Shown here: piece after piece, positions 49,116-61,502 of the stretch
Layout of the letters: the number at the start of each line of letters is the position of its first letter
Position numbering within the stretch: position 1 is the stretch's first letter
Assembly (NCBI GenBank): GCA_014925825.1
Contig: JACGCK010000160.1
Location: 39,434-103,433 of the forward strand
Source of the DNA: Pholiota molesta
Lineage: Eukaryota; Basidiomycota; Agaricomycetes; Agaricales; Strophariaceae
Length of the DNA stretch: 64,000 nt
Direction: 5' to 3'
Position numbers and translations under genes: made by a program
Notes under the pieces: model-generated
What the model was told of the DNA's origin: nothing
Database searches by the model: none
The model's input: the letters and a program-made list of their open reading frames with translations, nothing else

Positions 49116-50261
49116 GTCCGGAAGTCGAAGCCCCGGAAGTCGACGACGAAGAAGCGCCCGAAGTCGACGCTGCCGCCCGCAGCGCAGCGTAGTGCCCCTC
49201 CTCATTGCTGAACGCGAACGGCCGCCTCCTTTGATCCACCTCGTCCACCCGCAGCGCGAACGCCGTCGCCGCCGCCGCGCCCCCGCGCGTCATCCGCAGC
49301 CCCGAGTGCGCATGGTCGTTGTCGACGGCCGCAGACGGCGGCGGCGGCGGCGGGGAGAATGCGCGGTGCAGGGCGGATGGGGCGTGCGGGGGCGAGGACG
49401 AGGACGCGAAGGACTGCGCGGACTCGAGCGAGGCGGAGCGGCGGCGGCGCGCGCCGCGCGTGAAGTGCGCCTTCCACCCGTCGCCCTCCGCGAGCGCGGT
49501 GTCGGTCGCGGCCTCGCATGCCGCGCAGCACGCGCGCAGGGGCACGGTGAGGAGCGGGGGCGGTGGGTCGTCTCGCCGTTTCCCGGGCGAGAGGGTTAAA
49601 GGGGAGTGCAAGTGCAAGTGCGCGTGCGAGTGCGATTGCGCGGGTGAGGAGACGCGGCGCACGGGGCTCAGGGGGAGGGGCGTGGATGCGGATGGGGTGA
49701 TGGGCAGGGAGGTGGAGAGGGAGGTGGATGAGGACGATGGTAGGCCTGTGGGTGGCGGGCGGTGGACCAGACAGGATGGGAGGGTCTTGGAGATGACGGG
49801 GGATGTCGATAGGGAGCGGGGGTGGCGGCTTGGGGAGCGCGAGGAGCGGCGGCGGAATCTGCATGCAGCGGTAAGTTAGCAAGTGCAAGGGGGAGCGGCA
49901 GCAGTGTCGGATGTGGGGCAGGGTGGGGGTGTACGTACAGTGGGATAGGGACCTTGAGAATGACGCGCGAGTCCTCGGGGCTCGGCGAGCGTGCACGGCT
50001 CTCCTGCTTTCCACCCTCCTCGTCTATGGGTGCAACAGGCGACGGGTTCTTCGCCGCAGCTTTCTTCCACAGCGGCAGGGAGTAGGATCTGGTGAGGACG
50101 AGGGGGAACTTGGCCGGTGCTGTGGGCAAGTCCGGGATGAGGACACACTCGGAGTCGAAGCGCACGATGCGGGTGGGCGAGGTGGGCGAGGCGAGGGCGT
50201 CGGTGTCTGCGTCCATGGATGTGAGGAGAGTGAGCGTCTGTGTGAGTGTGGCTGTCGCCAT
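47630..50261 (-). CDS. Gene X: Ser/Pro/Ala-rich protein of unknown function
   Basis: The start is ATG 50261-50259 (MATATLTQTLTLLTSMDADT) and the stop is TGA 47632-47630 after SGMGARV. Exon 1 contains IVRFDSECVLIPDLP and RSYSLPLWKK and ends at about 49942. An intron of about 75 bp (gtacgt...tgcag) leads to a long second exon with SPVRRVSSPAQSHSHAHLHL, LRACCAACEAATDTALAEGD, WKAHFTRGARRRRSASLE and SNAAQKQPLYQAARR, then four SPSLGG-type hexapeptide repeats (coded near 48485-48545). Near 48340 the frame breaks at a GGGG run. With one more G it runs on as GEEGEEEVEMLGASLSRRVS to the stop, and copy X' is in frame at this place. It is probably a largely disordered phosphoprotein. I do not recognise the family. 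Confidence 0.65.
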
Positions 50262-52299
50262 CGTTGACAGAAGAAGGGGCCCAGCTGATGGTGGATGGAG
50301 TACTAAAATAAGAGGAGCGCGTGCGGAACTACTGGCTCCATGGCAGGAGCATCACAGAAAAAGGGGTGGTACGATGCGAATATGAGAGTGACAGCCACTA
50401 GTGACTGTGATGCGTCCAATCTCGCCCTGTTGTTGACATAAACATTTAATCTCTTTCTTCCACTGTCTTTTCTGATTGCGCCTCTTCTTCCATCCAGAAA
50501 CCTGTCCATCCAGTTCATTTCCTCCAATATCCTCCGCGCATCGTATGCACCCATCCCGCCGCACACACCAAGCGCACTTCCCCTTGACAGACTGTGACAC
50601 TGCCTCTCCCACAGGCTCCCGCAGCAGCTGTGCAGCAGAGGCAGGCGACTCGTGATCATGATGATCACTCCGCCTCTCATTTCCCAAAATAGCCTAATTC
50701 TGTTCGTCAATCGCCCACCACGGCCCTGCCGCCATATCCTAGGCGCCTGCGTGCTCGCAGTGCCTGTATCCAGTCCATCCTCTGGGTATGCTCGTACTCG
50801 CCCTTGACTCGCCCGTTCGTCTGGTCAACGCTTCGTACCTACCCTCTGCCTCTAACTAGCCAGCACCGGAACTGCACCTTCTTGGATCCAGGCCTGATCC
50901 CCGCACGCGAACGCCTCACACGCTGAACAGAGTGCACACTGGCAGCCCGAGCGCGTCTGCGTGATGCGGGGTCCCCATGTCATCCACGCGGGATGTGCGC
51001 GCCCTCGCTCTCAGCCAATATACGCAGAACCCCTCCGTAACTGTCGCCCACGCCCTTCCCCTTCCCACCTTCCCGCCGCCGTGTTCTAGACGCGAGCCAG
51101 GCCAACGCTCCGTCACTACCACTACCATCTGCCTTTAGAGCATCAGAGCATCTGCCATCCACGCCTATCCACACCCGGGATCTGCGCCCTCCATGGGGCT
51201 AATCCTCGGACGCGAACACCCCCGCAAGATGGAGTCTGATGGACAGAGTACACAGCCGACTCCCTATTCCGCAGCGCGGGTGCGCGCGGGCCGCGGGGCG
51301 CCCTCGCTTCCAGGCAACCAACATATGCGTACTAAACCTCCATGAAGCCCTGGCCGCCATACAGTAAGTAAGTATATTCGAGCCACAAAGCGCGTTCAAT
51401 TCGAATCTATGGTCCCTTGGTACTTGATCATTCCACATCCCATGGCCTCGCCACGCATTTGACACATCACAGACTAAGTAGCGCCCTAAGGCGCTCCTCT
51501 ACTGGAGGCTGGACACTCTGCACACGGGCCAGCCATCTACCGCTGCCTCCGGTCTCCGACGCCCTCTTCTTCTTCTACTCGATGTGTCGACGCGATGCGC
51601 GCACCCGGGTGGCGCCCCTCCGGGATTGAATGCTTGGTATCTCCGGCTGCTTCTTGTTACATGTTCTCAGTTCCTAGATGCGGCACCTCTTACGCACACC
51701 GCGCTCGAAAAGACTGCATTCGGTACAGTTTCTTTTGCTTGTTGTTTGAACGCTCGTTTTCGCTCTCGTTGACGAATTTCGGGTGCATACTCGTTCCCAA
51801 GGCTCCTCGTCCGCTGGAGGCAATCTACGTCTTCCACCAGAAACGAGCGTTCAACACATGCACGAGTAGCAGCGGTTTAAGTCTGTGGTTTTAGGTGGAC
51901 GCTTGTTCAGTAGGCTCAGGCGCCAGTGGTGAGGTCTGTTTCGATGTCCAGCGCCGAAAGTTGGGGTCAGTTGTCGGATATTGTAAAGCGAACATGTCGA
52001 CGAAGACATATCGGTATGCTTGTCCCTGGTCGTAGAACTCCTACCATGGTATATAAGGACTTGAGTAATTGAAATGAGGGCGTTATATTTTGTATAAAGT
52101 GCATATGTACCTGGTGAACAGATACGCATTTGGATTATGGACCCTGAAACGCCCATAATAGGCACGTGTGTAGAAAATGATGAATCGAAATAAGTATCAT
52201 ATCTTCCTCCTGTTCTTGCAATAATTCAACAAGCAGCGCTCAGTGCACCCAGACGTTTTCACTCTTTTCTTGATCGTGCATTCGTACTTCTGGTCACAA
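50262..52299. other. About 2 kb without a recognised gene
   Basis: Contains the promoters of gene X (left) and F-box 3 (right). The 50.4-51.8 kb part is fairly GC-rich, but its open stretches are short, in all frames and without conserved motifs. No RNA gene or repeat was identified. Confidence 0.4.
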
Positions 52300-53591
52300 A
52301 TGGCGTCCACCCGGCAACTCAGAAGCTCTAAGCGTCGACTCGGAACTCAGCACGCGCAGCCATCGTCGTCATCAGCCACGCCAACTATAGAACCCCACTC
52401 AGCCAACACATCGGGGCTGCTGTCTCTTGCAGACGAAATCTATCTAGAGATCCTGTCGCACCTCCCTGCCTTTCCTATACCCAATGAGCACCGAGGAACC
52501 GACACTGAGCTCTACGGCCATCGGCGGCTGGTACTGGATGCGCTGTCGCAGACGTGCCGGACTTTGCGACGCGTTTTCTTACCGTATCGATGGCAGCGCA
52601 TTGAAGTCTACGATCGAATGGATTTGGGAAGGGGTCCGCTCCGAGGGATGGGGTATAAGAAGAGCAGAGCCACTTCAGTGGGCAAGGTCTATGCGGTGGA
52701 GTTGATTCGGCAATTGGAAATCGTCACTGTCCGAAATCCTAGCCTGGCGGAATGTGTTACGTGCGTAATTCTGGACTCGGTGATCTTCATTGTTCAAAAC
52801 TTAAATAATGATCTATTTGTTATGTATTAGCGTTCTTGACATCCTCGTCGTTGATTATTCTGCCACGACTGTGCTTCCCGAACTGGCACGATGTATCGGC
52901 CTGCTGCCGAATTTGCATACCGTCCAAATTCATTTTGATGTTAAAGTTAGCCAGCGCTCTTTTGACGAAACCCAGCGCAGGCTTATCAAAGAGAGCTTCG
53001 CTCCCTACACATATCCCAATATCCGCACTGCATGTGTCTCGACGGACGGAACCGCCTTCCTACGTTCTTGTCCAGGACTAAAGTTGCTTATGCCCTGGAA
53101 GACCGAAGGATATTACTTGTATGAGTTTGAAGAGATTGTCACTAGATGTCCTTCCATTGAAACACTCGGACCTCTACGAATAGAGCCTGGCATGAAATTA
53201 AGTAGCTATATATGTGAGTCCTACTTCGTTATTTAGGGGCCAACCATGACTGAACAAACCACATCTTCTCTCCGTTGTTCAGTGCAGATTGCAAGATTAA
53301 AGAATCTGCGCAATGTTAGTTTCAAGCTACGCAGATTTCCGCTTGATTCAGTAAGTTTTCTTATACTGTTATTGATGAGTTATGGTGTGGTCTGAATCAC
53401 TGATGTATGAAAATTAGGATATACAAGCGCTATGGAAGATCACGAATTTGAAAATAGTAAAATTTGTGTTTGAATTTCAAGTTGAGAAACACAAGATAGA
53501 GGAGGAGAAATTGAGGATAGAGCAAATGCTTTGTAAAACAGGAGCACTGACTAAAGGAGAGCATAAAAAAATGGTTGTTACTATTGTGTAA
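52300..53591 (+). CDS. F-box family protein 3 (inverted paralogue of F-box 2)
   Basis: The start is ATG 52300 (MASTRQLRSSKRRLGTQHAQ) and the stop is TAA 53589-53591 after KKMVVTIV. It has the same F-box and exon plan as F-box 2: LADEIYLEILSHLPAFPIPN, LVLDALSQTCRTLRRVFLPY, RWQRIEVYDRMDLGRGPLRG, LPELARCIGLLPNLHTVQIH, SFAPYTYPNIRTACVSTDGT, CPSIETLGPL, QIARLKNLRNVSFKLRRFPL, and a last exon rich in Lys/Glu (VEKHKIEEEKLRIEQMLCK). Exons join in frame and I see no break, so it is probably functional. With F-box 2 it forms an inverted pair around gene X. Confidence 0.75.
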
Positions 53592-54444
53592 TTCAGTGCT
53601 GCTTTTCCGGTTTCAACTTGGAAACGAAGCTGATACTGGTCCCCGACCGTAGCATCACCAATATCAGCGGCAGAGATCTCCCGTATCCGTTAGTAATAAT
53701 TGAACGATCCACTATTGGCGATGTAAAAGGTGTCCGGAGGAGTGATGGAGTAGGAATGGTCATTTTAACATACGAAATGAATCCTTTTCCATATAATATT
53801 TGAAGAGTTCTCAATGACTTGATGTGAATATACATATGATTTGTTGGACATAAATACCCTTGAAAATTCCATAGAGCGCAATTTTGAATACGTCGACCAA
53901 ACTTCCGAATTCGACTACCAACGGCAATCATGTTTTTATATAACGTGAAGCTGGGTGAAATATGCTTCGTTGAAGTTTGTTCTATCATTTAGCTGTATGA
54001 ATCAATTACAAGAAAGAGAGTGAGGACTAGTGAGGCAATAGACAAGCAGAGCGATAAGTATTGATGATTCCGGCGAAAGACAACTATTAGTAATTGATAA
54101 ATGTGTACGTCGCAAGGAAGTGATCTACTAATGACAGTATCACAGGGAGGAACATCCTAAAATATGAACCAATTATAAGTAGAAAGAATACGGGTATGAA
54201 GCAAGAAAAACAAGCTGCAGCAAATCTACTAAATAGCCATCATAAAACCATCAAGGAAAGTGGGTATGCAGTACAAACATCGGCAGTCCAAAAGGAGGGG
54301 CTTTGAAGTTTGGGATATATACAACATCAACAAAGATGTGCTCGTGGCGTATCGGTCAAAAGCGCTGAATAGAGATATACAGAGTCAAAAAGCAACGAAT
54401 TTCAAGGACGCTCACTATGGTCATGGGTATAAAATAGAAACAGT
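53592..54444. other. AT-rich spacer; one unsupported 131-codon frame
   Basis: On the minus strand 53988-53593 is an ATG-initiated open frame of 131 codons (MIEQTSTKHISPSFTLYKNM...). It has no known motif, and nothing else supports it as a gene. The remainder shows no feature. Confidence 0.3.
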
Positions 54445-57400
54445 TCAGCGCTCCGAGGTGAAACTAGAACGCGCACTGTAATAGAAATCAGAACAGTCGG
54501 ACTCAATTTCCTTCTCTTTCTCCCTTTCCTTTACCGCCTTAGAAACGCTGCTCGAATTTGGGCTGTGTCCCACACTGCGAACGACGACAGCCTCCATCCC
54601 GAGCTCTTGCAACCGCCTAATCCGCTCTTCGAATGTGAGCCCCACCCCTTTCGGGGGGGATGACGATGCTGACGACGATTTCCTCTCTGGGATCTTGACG
54701 GCTACGGCATCTTTTGGGGCAGTGGAATTAATACCGGCAGCCGCTAGGCGTACGCGAAGCGCGTCGCCAAACGAGGAGACCATCGGGTTAGTGGTAGGCG
54801 GCACGGGAAATGAGCTAGCAAGAGGCGTCGGAAGAGTGGAAGAATCATAGGCTGGCGATAGAGTGGGTGTCAGCGACGCAGAAGACTGCATAGTGTCTTG
54901 GGAAGAGGTAGAGGAAGTAGACTGGCGTCGCGGTCGAGAGGGAGAAGGTAGTGCACTAGTGCAAATGGTGAGCGGTGGTAGTGGCACGCTGGCCTGGGTT
55001 GGTGTTGCAACAGGCGAAGCGGTGGAACCAGAAGAGGTGGAAGAAAAGGAAATTCGCGACTGCGTGATTTGGGAAGATGGTTCCGCCGTATCATCTTGAT
55101 GTGCTGCAGTACCTTCAGATTTTGAACCTTGACTAGAATTTTCAATCGCGACCGGCTCGACTGCTTTTATTTCGGTCTTAAGCGATGACGGTGACCTTGA
55201 CAAAGTGTGACTTGACTTCTTGTTCAAAGCCGACCCCGATGCTAATCCAGGACGCTTCTGCGCAGGAACAACACCTTCCGCCACGGAGTTGCCAACAGTC
55301 CCATTCGCAACCTCGACCTTGGCAGTAGCTTTATGTACAAACGCTGACGGAGGAGGCGCGAACGGGAGCGTTGCTCGGATTTTCGTGCTGGTGTTGGCTG
55401 GCGTCGCAGTCACCGTCGAGCTCGAACTCCCGCTATTGCCACTAACATCGCGCCACGTCGTACGCGCCAGCGACGGCGTGATGGTGGGCGCGTTTGAGTC
55501 TGAGCTGGAAGGCCTCTTCGTGTTTGTCGATGCGCCTTGGTCAGGTTCTTGCTGGGTTACAATTGGCGCATCAGGCTGTGGCAGAGTTGGACTGTTATCG
55601 ACCAACGCCGGAAGGATCGACGGACCGGTCGCGAGTCCAAAGTCATGCAAAACGGCCTTCGTCGTGGTCTTTGCCTTCGCCGTCGCATGGTCGCTATCCC
55701 CACTCAACAAATCGCCGACGCTCGCCATCCGCAAAATCGTATTCTTAGGCGGTGCCTCATCCAACACCCCAACCGACCGCGCATGCTTCAGCGCCGAGCG
55801 CGTCCCTTTGCCACCCGCGCGCGCGCCATCGCCCACATGCCAAAACGCATCGGCCTCGCTCTCCACCCCGCGCTGCCTCGCCTCATGCGCCCCGCCCCGG
55901 CGCGCATGCGCCTGGCGGAGCCGCGAGCCGCCCGCGCGCAGCATCTCGTTGAAGCGCGCGAGGTCCGCGGAGAGCGTGCTCAGCTTCGCGAGGTTCTCGT
56001 CCGCATTCGCCTTGGCCTGCGCGTGCGCCGCGGCGTACCCGGGCTCGAGAAGCTCCACGTCGGCGTCGTCGAGCGTGAACGACCGCGTGCGCGGCCGCGG
56101 CTCGCCGGCGCTGCTCGCGGAGGCGGCGCGCTCGATGCCGCTGCCCCGGGTGACGAGGCGCGGGACGCTGAGGGTGACGGGCGCGGGGTCGGGGGTGGAG
56201 CTGGATTCGGTGGAGAGGAGGTCGTCGGTGTCTGAGCTGGCGTCCGCGTTCTCCGTCGACGTCATGTCGATATCCTCTGCGCTGCCATCGACGTCCGTGA
56301 CAAGAATGTCCACACCGCCCATCCGCGTCGGGTTCGAATGGCGCCCTTGCGATACAACCGGATCCGCGTCGACGACATCAGCAGGCAGCTTCCGCAGCTT
56401 CTTGAACGACGGCAAGGGCAGCGACAGCGTCCAGTCCTCATTCGGCGCCGGGCTGGCAGCACCATCCACCTCCACGCCAACAGCGTCCTTCCACCGCGCC
56501 CCCGCGCCCAGCGCCGACTCGCTCTGCGTCCTCTCGCGCAGACTGCGCCGATCCTCCGCCGCCGCCGTCACGGACACCGACGGCGTGACGAACGAGCCCA
56601 CCGTCGACCGCTTCTTCTTCACCAGCAGCGTTGCCGCCGCCGCCGCGCCCGCGCCCACATCGCCCGCGAGCGCCGGGAACGCCGCCGGGCGCAGCGTCGC
56701 CCTCTGCGCACCCGCGCGCGCCTCGTCCGCCTTCGACACGGCCGACGCGGCCAACGAAGTCGAGGGCGAGGAGGACAGCGGCGGCGGCACCTCGAGCCCC
56801 GCGAGCCCGAGCCCGAGCGTCCACTCGCCCCCGCTGCGCGCCTGCCTGGGCGGCGCCGCCTGCTGCCGCGCGATCTCGATCTTGATCTTCTCCACGGGCA
56901 TGAAGAACCCGTCCGCGTTCGCGCGCGTGTTCGCCGCGAGGATCGCCGCCGCGCGCGAGCGGTGCTCCGACTCCGAGGGCGTCTCCTCCGACGAGGCGGA
57001 CGCGTCGGATTCGGCGGAACGGGCGCAGGAGGAGGCGGAGTGCGAGTGCGAGTGCGCAGACGAGAAGCTGGCGTAGTCGGACTCGGAGTCCGTCGCGGCG
57101 TCAGTCGTGGATCCGACGGCGGAGGCGGGGCCGAGCTCGGCGACGAAAGGCTGCGCGGAGAGGAGGAGCTGGTGGATGTCGGAGGAGACGGCCTCGGCAT
57201 GCTGGAACATGAAGGCATCTCCTGGGATATTGAGGACGGCTTCCTCGTCCCACAGCTCGCTCTCGCTCTCGGACAGCGTGTGCGCGAATGGAGACGGGTG
57301 ACGGTGGGTCGAATATTCAGCGGAGGACTGCGTCACCAGCGAGTCACGCTGACAGTGAGAACCATATGCCGCCTGAAATACACAAAAAATATAGAGTCAG

Positions 57401-59380
57401 CATGCTATCACATACATGGCACTAGAAACCACCCATAAAGTAAGTGCGCACCTTCACTTTGACACCTAGACTCGCATGGCTGCTCGGAGGCGACGCGGGC
57501 AACAGCGGCAGCGGCCCGGAAGGCGGCGGCGACAGCGGCGGCGACTTGCCCTTCAAATTCTGCCGCGAGCGCCTCTTCGCCGCGCTTGCGTTCGAGGCGC
57601 TCCGGTGGCGATTGCCGCCGTCCTCACCCGACTCCGTTGGACTCACGTCACCGCTCGACACTGAGCGCGGGGTGAGGACGAAGCTTGTGGCGAGATCCGG
57701 CATCGTGGGCGTGGGCGGGTGCACGTTGACGCAGATGGTCGAGGGCGCTTTGGGTCGAGGATGGAGTGACGATGTGGTGCGATGCCCGAATGTGTCCATC
57801 GAGAGGCGGGCGCTTAGGATCTACGCGGCACCAAAACATATCAGCATGTGGTTATTGAAAGGAAATTGTCACACACACCTTATTCTGATGATCGTCCTTA
57901 TGGCTCCGTCGCGTAGCGTTCATACTAATCCTCGACGCGTCATCGCTCTCCGCGTCATCTTCATCCTCCAACGACGCCTCCGACGCCGTAAAGAACGGGG
58001 TCGACGGCGTAATCGGCGACCGGCTCGACGCGCTCGACGTCGGCGAGTACTGCTGCTCCAGGACATACGGGTGCATGACGTGGTACGCATCACGATGCAC
58101 GGACGCGCGCGCCGGCGCCGGATGCAGCGGCGGCGGGACGTGCCTGCGCACGCGCGCTGGCGCTGGCGCTGGGACGACGGCGTGCGCACGCCGGGAGTCG
58201 CGGGTGGACACGGAGCGCGAGGCGACGGTGGACGCGCGCGAGCCGGTGGAGGACCGCGAGCGCGCGCTGACCGAGGCGACGTCGTCGAGGGACACGCGCG
58301 CGTCGCGGCCCTGCTGGCGGCGCTCGTGCTGCATCACCAGGGGGAGGTACGGCACGAAGCTGTGCACGGACTGCGCGTCGCCGTCGGGCGCGTGCGGCGT
58401 GTCGGTGTGGCCGGCGGAGCTCGCGTCCGGGTCGCTGTTGCGTCGGCCCCCGCTGAAGTACCGCGCGCTGTCCGGGAAGGCGAAGTGGCCTTCGAAGCTC
58501 GCGGGCTCGACGAACCCGGAGTCGTCCTCGTCGCCGCTGCCTCGCCTGCCCTTGCGCCCGTCCATGCCCCGATCCAGGGCCGCGAAGAAGGACGCGGACG
58601 AACCGATGATGGACGGAATGCCGACATCCACAGAGAAGGTAACCGACCCGCCGCCGCCCGCGAGCGCGCTCTCGTCCGAGTACGTCGAGGGCCCTGCAAA
58701 GCTGAGCATGGAGCCGGATTCCTGCGACGTAGAGACGGCTGACAGGGACACGAGCGAGTAATCCGACTCGGCAGACGAGTGCCGCCGCCGTCTTCTTCGC
58801 TGCTGCTGCTTGACAGCCTTCTTTTGCTTGGGGTGGCGGTTCGGAGCCGCGGTTATGTTATTTGACAACGACACTAAGCTGGCAGTTTCCGGTGTCGCAG
58901 GTGCGGTGCCTACGGGCAAGGCGGAGTGGAAGGAGGGTGCGGGTGCGAAGGAGACGCGGTCGGATCGACGGATTTGCTCCGCGGGAGGGGAGTAGTACAG
59001 GTCTGCGCTGGGCACCAAAAGGGCATTGGGGTGGGAGGTATTAGTAGGAGAGGGGGAAGGCGAAGGTAAAGCGACATTGGGTTTCGACAGCTGTCGTTTG
59101 ATTTTCGCGAACAAAGTAAGTGAGCGCTGGTGATGGGGTGATGGTGATGGCGTGGAAGGAGATGTCGTCGTTGTCGTTGTCGTGGTGTAGGAGTAGTGTG
59201 CGTATTTGAGGCGTCCATGGCCTCAAGCGCGGATTTGCTATAGGTGCCGCCGCAGCCGGAGCTGCCCATACCCATGCCCATGCTCAAACAATTCGAGCCG
59301 AGGTCGATGGTGGACATGGTTGCTGAGAGAATAGGGGTGGCTGAGGGGGGAAGTTGGCCCGGGGGAGCGACGAGCAACAT
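54445..59380 (-). CDS. Very large low-complexity protein, unknown function
   Basis: A single minus-strand gene is inferred from long open exons in series: 59380 or 59317 (ATG; MSTIDLGSNCLSMG) to about 57890, about 57800-57440, and about 57345-54445 (stop). The joins at 57,345-57,440 and 57,800-57,890 look like normal short introns. Recognisable patches are LFAKIKRQLSKPNVALPS, RRSDRVSFAPAPSFHS, TICVNVHPPTPTMPDLATSF, EEAVLNIPGDAFMFQHAEAV, PFVAELGPAS, MPVEKIKIEIARQQ, NEDWTLSLPLPSFKKLRKLP, VDILVTDVDGS and the C-terminal FEERIRRLQELGMEAVVVRS. The rest is Ser/Ala/Thr/Pro-rich and probably disordered, at roughly 1,550 residues. Near 59,195 one C seems missing to join ALEAMDA to LKYAHYSYTTTT. No family is recognised. 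It may instead be two genes. Confidence 0.6.
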
Positions 59381-59639
59381 GTTATGGGTGGAATTAGTAT
59401 AGTGGTTATTGTAATTGTACGGCGATCTGTGATGGGGCGAATTTGAATTGGAGGCGTCACAGTCGACTAGATGCGCATCGTCTTCGCAGTCTGCTGGGTA
59501 TTTGTTCGTGTACTAGGTAGGATAAGGGCGTCAGTCAGAAAACGAGCGGACGGACAAGGAGGTCCAGAAAAAAGAGACGTTGATGGGAAAGCGCTGCAAG
59601 GCGAACAAGACCGCTGATCACGCGTTTCGCAGGGAGGCT

Positions 59640-59927
59640 AAAATAAATTAAATCGCGGAGACTTGCCTTGGAAGAAGCCTCTAACCGAACGCCGTCCCTG
59701 GACGCAGCCGGCGCCTCGCGCAGGCCGTAGCCGTCTTCAAACGCATAGCCACGCAGCGCAGTCGACACCAGCTCGGCGAACTCACTCAGCGTAAACGAAG
59801 TGGGCATGGGGAGAAGAGAAGCAAGCAGTCCAAAATCCCCAGCTGCCTCCATCGCGCTCTGGTTATCAGGCAGCCTTATGCACGCACCGGCGCAGATGAA
59901 CGACGGCCGGCCTTCCTCGGCTGCCAC
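59640..59927 (-). other. Possible upstream exon or small ORF
   Basis: An open minus-strand stretch reading SAMEAAGDFGLLASLLPMPT, then SFTLSEFAELVSTALRGYAF and EDGYGLREAPAASRDGV. It has a codon-like GC pattern and ends at AAG|gcaagt, a good GC-type splice donor. It could be a 5' exon of the large gene or a separate small gene. There is no ATG except an internal one at 59852. Weak evidence only. Confidence 0.25.
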
Positions 59928-60690
59928 TCGGATGCTGTTGCGCCGTACATGAATTTAATTTGCACACCGCCTTCTCTTCCCTGTCTCCTGGTCGCCAATC
60001 CCAAAGCTACCCCAGCACTTCCCGTTTGTCTACAGCTCGTCGACGAGCGACGCTCACATGATGGGAGATGATGGGGAGCCATACGTTTGTATTCCAATTC
60101 ACGCCTCGGCGTTGCTCCCATGTCAATATTTCATGTATCCATTCTTGATCATGCATGCTCTGAGTCCAAACCCGATGTCGATTGAATTGCCTTTGATTTC
60201 GTGACTGACGAGCTCGTACAGGGAAGGATGCATTCTATGAGAGAGGTATTTCGAACGAGAAACGATTACGTGCAGTAGGAATCAGCAGTTGTTGTATAGG
60301 TCGCCGTGCGGGTTTAGAGGGGTTTAGTCAGTCGGACTCAGTCGTTAAGGCAGCTAGTCGAAAACCGATCTAACTCGACCTTCCTACTTTGGTTAAGCGC
60401 CATGAATCGACGGTGCTTGACGCCAGCTCGATGCTCACGAACTACCAATTGGCAATACATGGCACTACGCCCCTAACATCTGAATTTCAAATGCGAAGTG
60501 CTTATTTCGACAGTGATGCAATTAACTACACGCAAGCTAAAATCGAAATGCTAAATAAAGCTCGCAGTAAGACTCTAAATAGTCTGTCTACTCTTGGTCT
60601 ACTCTTGGTCTACTGCCACCGTTGAGTCTTCCGAGGCTTTTTAGCTGATTGATACGCTTTGATACGCTTGGCGTACGTATGGACGTATGG
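59928..60690. other. Intergenic, no gene seen
   Basis: Flank of the mobile element. A 78-codon frame at 60389-60625 begins at a TTG and has no motif. Short direct repeats such as tactcttggtc (twice near 60590-60615) and gatacgctt (twice near 60650-60670) occur. Confidence 0.35.
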
Positions 60691-61502
60691 ATCTCCTAAG
60701 GACCCCGGAATATACTGATAGATACGTGAGGCGATTTTTGGATAAAATTTGATGATTTTGGACCAGATGGCACAGGGCTATTTGGATAAAAAAGTACACA
60801 TTTTGAGCAAAATGCTACCTGAAAATGTTTGGATAAGAACGCTACTCTGAAGGATGGGCTGGAATTTTTTTGGATAAAAAAGTGGCCTTTCACAGACTCA
60901 AACCAAAAAGTTTAGCCCAAGCATTGGCTCCATACTTCCCATATAAGAATTTACCAGACTACCACTCATAACTATTTATATACTCAATAATTGCTAGAAG
61001 ACATTTATACTACGTGTTAGTCATTACATCGTAGCCGCTATTGATGGTAACAACGGAAATTTGACTTATTGCTGAACGCAACGTCCACCTCGAACCATCC
61101 ACTGCTTGTATATAATGCTAGATTCGGACAACGTCAATGAAGGTTTAGATTTTTAACGGGCCCTCCAGAAATGATCATTTTTGCATAACACTAAGTCTCA
61201 ATGCAATGTACTCAGAAAGTGCGCGAGATGCCTTGGGAGCAAAAAATTAGCCTGAGGGTATTTTTCGTAGGCCTGTAGCAAATTTTGGATAAAAAACAGG
61301 CTTGGGAGCAAAAATTTAGCCTTGGGGTATTTTTCTTAGGCCAGTACCAAAGTTTGGATAAAAAACAGTATATTTGGACGCCTGGAGAATTTTTTGGATA
61401 AAAACCGGCCAAAACGCCCAAAAGTTGTTTGGATAAAAACCTCCAAAATATGGCCGTTTAAAATCACGCATCTATCAGTATATTCCGGGGTCCTATCTCC
61501 TA
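60691..61502. mobile_element. Non-autonomous hAT-like element with 31-bp inverted repeats and 8-bp target duplication
   Basis: The left terminus 60699-60729 begins AGGACCCCGGAATATACTGA, then TAGATACGTGA. The right terminus 61464-61494 is its reverse complement with one mismatch in 31. Both termini are directly flanked by the same 8 bases, ATCTCCTA (60691-60698 and 61495-61502). An 8-bp target-site duplication is the hallmark of hAT-superfamily insertions. The element itself is 796 bp and has no transposase. The inside carries about eight copies of TTTGGATAAAA(A/C) with poorly conserved spacers. The intact duplication suggests a fairly recent insertion. Confidence 0.9.
60736..61440. repeat. 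Interspersed TTTGGATAAAAA motif array inside the element
   Basis: Copies are seen at about 60737, 60780, 60829, 60870, 61275, 61353, 61393 and 61429, with variants. On the minus strand they give recurring FYPN/FIQK/FLSK-like peptides, which look like by-products of the repeat and not a protein. Spacing is irregular, unlike a satellite. Confidence 0.75.

Noticed and set aside
53593..53988. 131-codon ATG frame on the minus strand
   Set aside because: AT-rich, no domain, convergent with F-box 3. Kept only as a note in the spacer entry.
55220..57076. 618-codon open frame on the plus strand
   Set aside because: Antisense to the large minus-strand gene. GC-rich Ser/Ala/Thr codons give long open frames on the opposite strand, and it has no motifs.
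56338..58742. Several Arg-rich frames of 230-430 codons on the plus strand
   Set aside because: Opposite-strand shadows of GC-rich coding sequence, with extreme Arg/Ala content and no conserved block.
60389..60625. 78-codon plus-strand frame
   Set aside because: Starts at TTG, contains short internal repeats and has no recognisable protein features.
60700..61430. Minus-strand FIQK/FLSK repeat peptides as a repeat protein
   Set aside because: Stops occur between units and the spacing is irregular. The DNA motif TTTGGATAAAA explains the peptides.
60700..61440. CRISPR-like array at the GGATAAAAA repeats
   Set aside because: Repeat units are about 12 bp, imperfect and irregularly spaced, in a eukaryotic genome and inside a TIR element.
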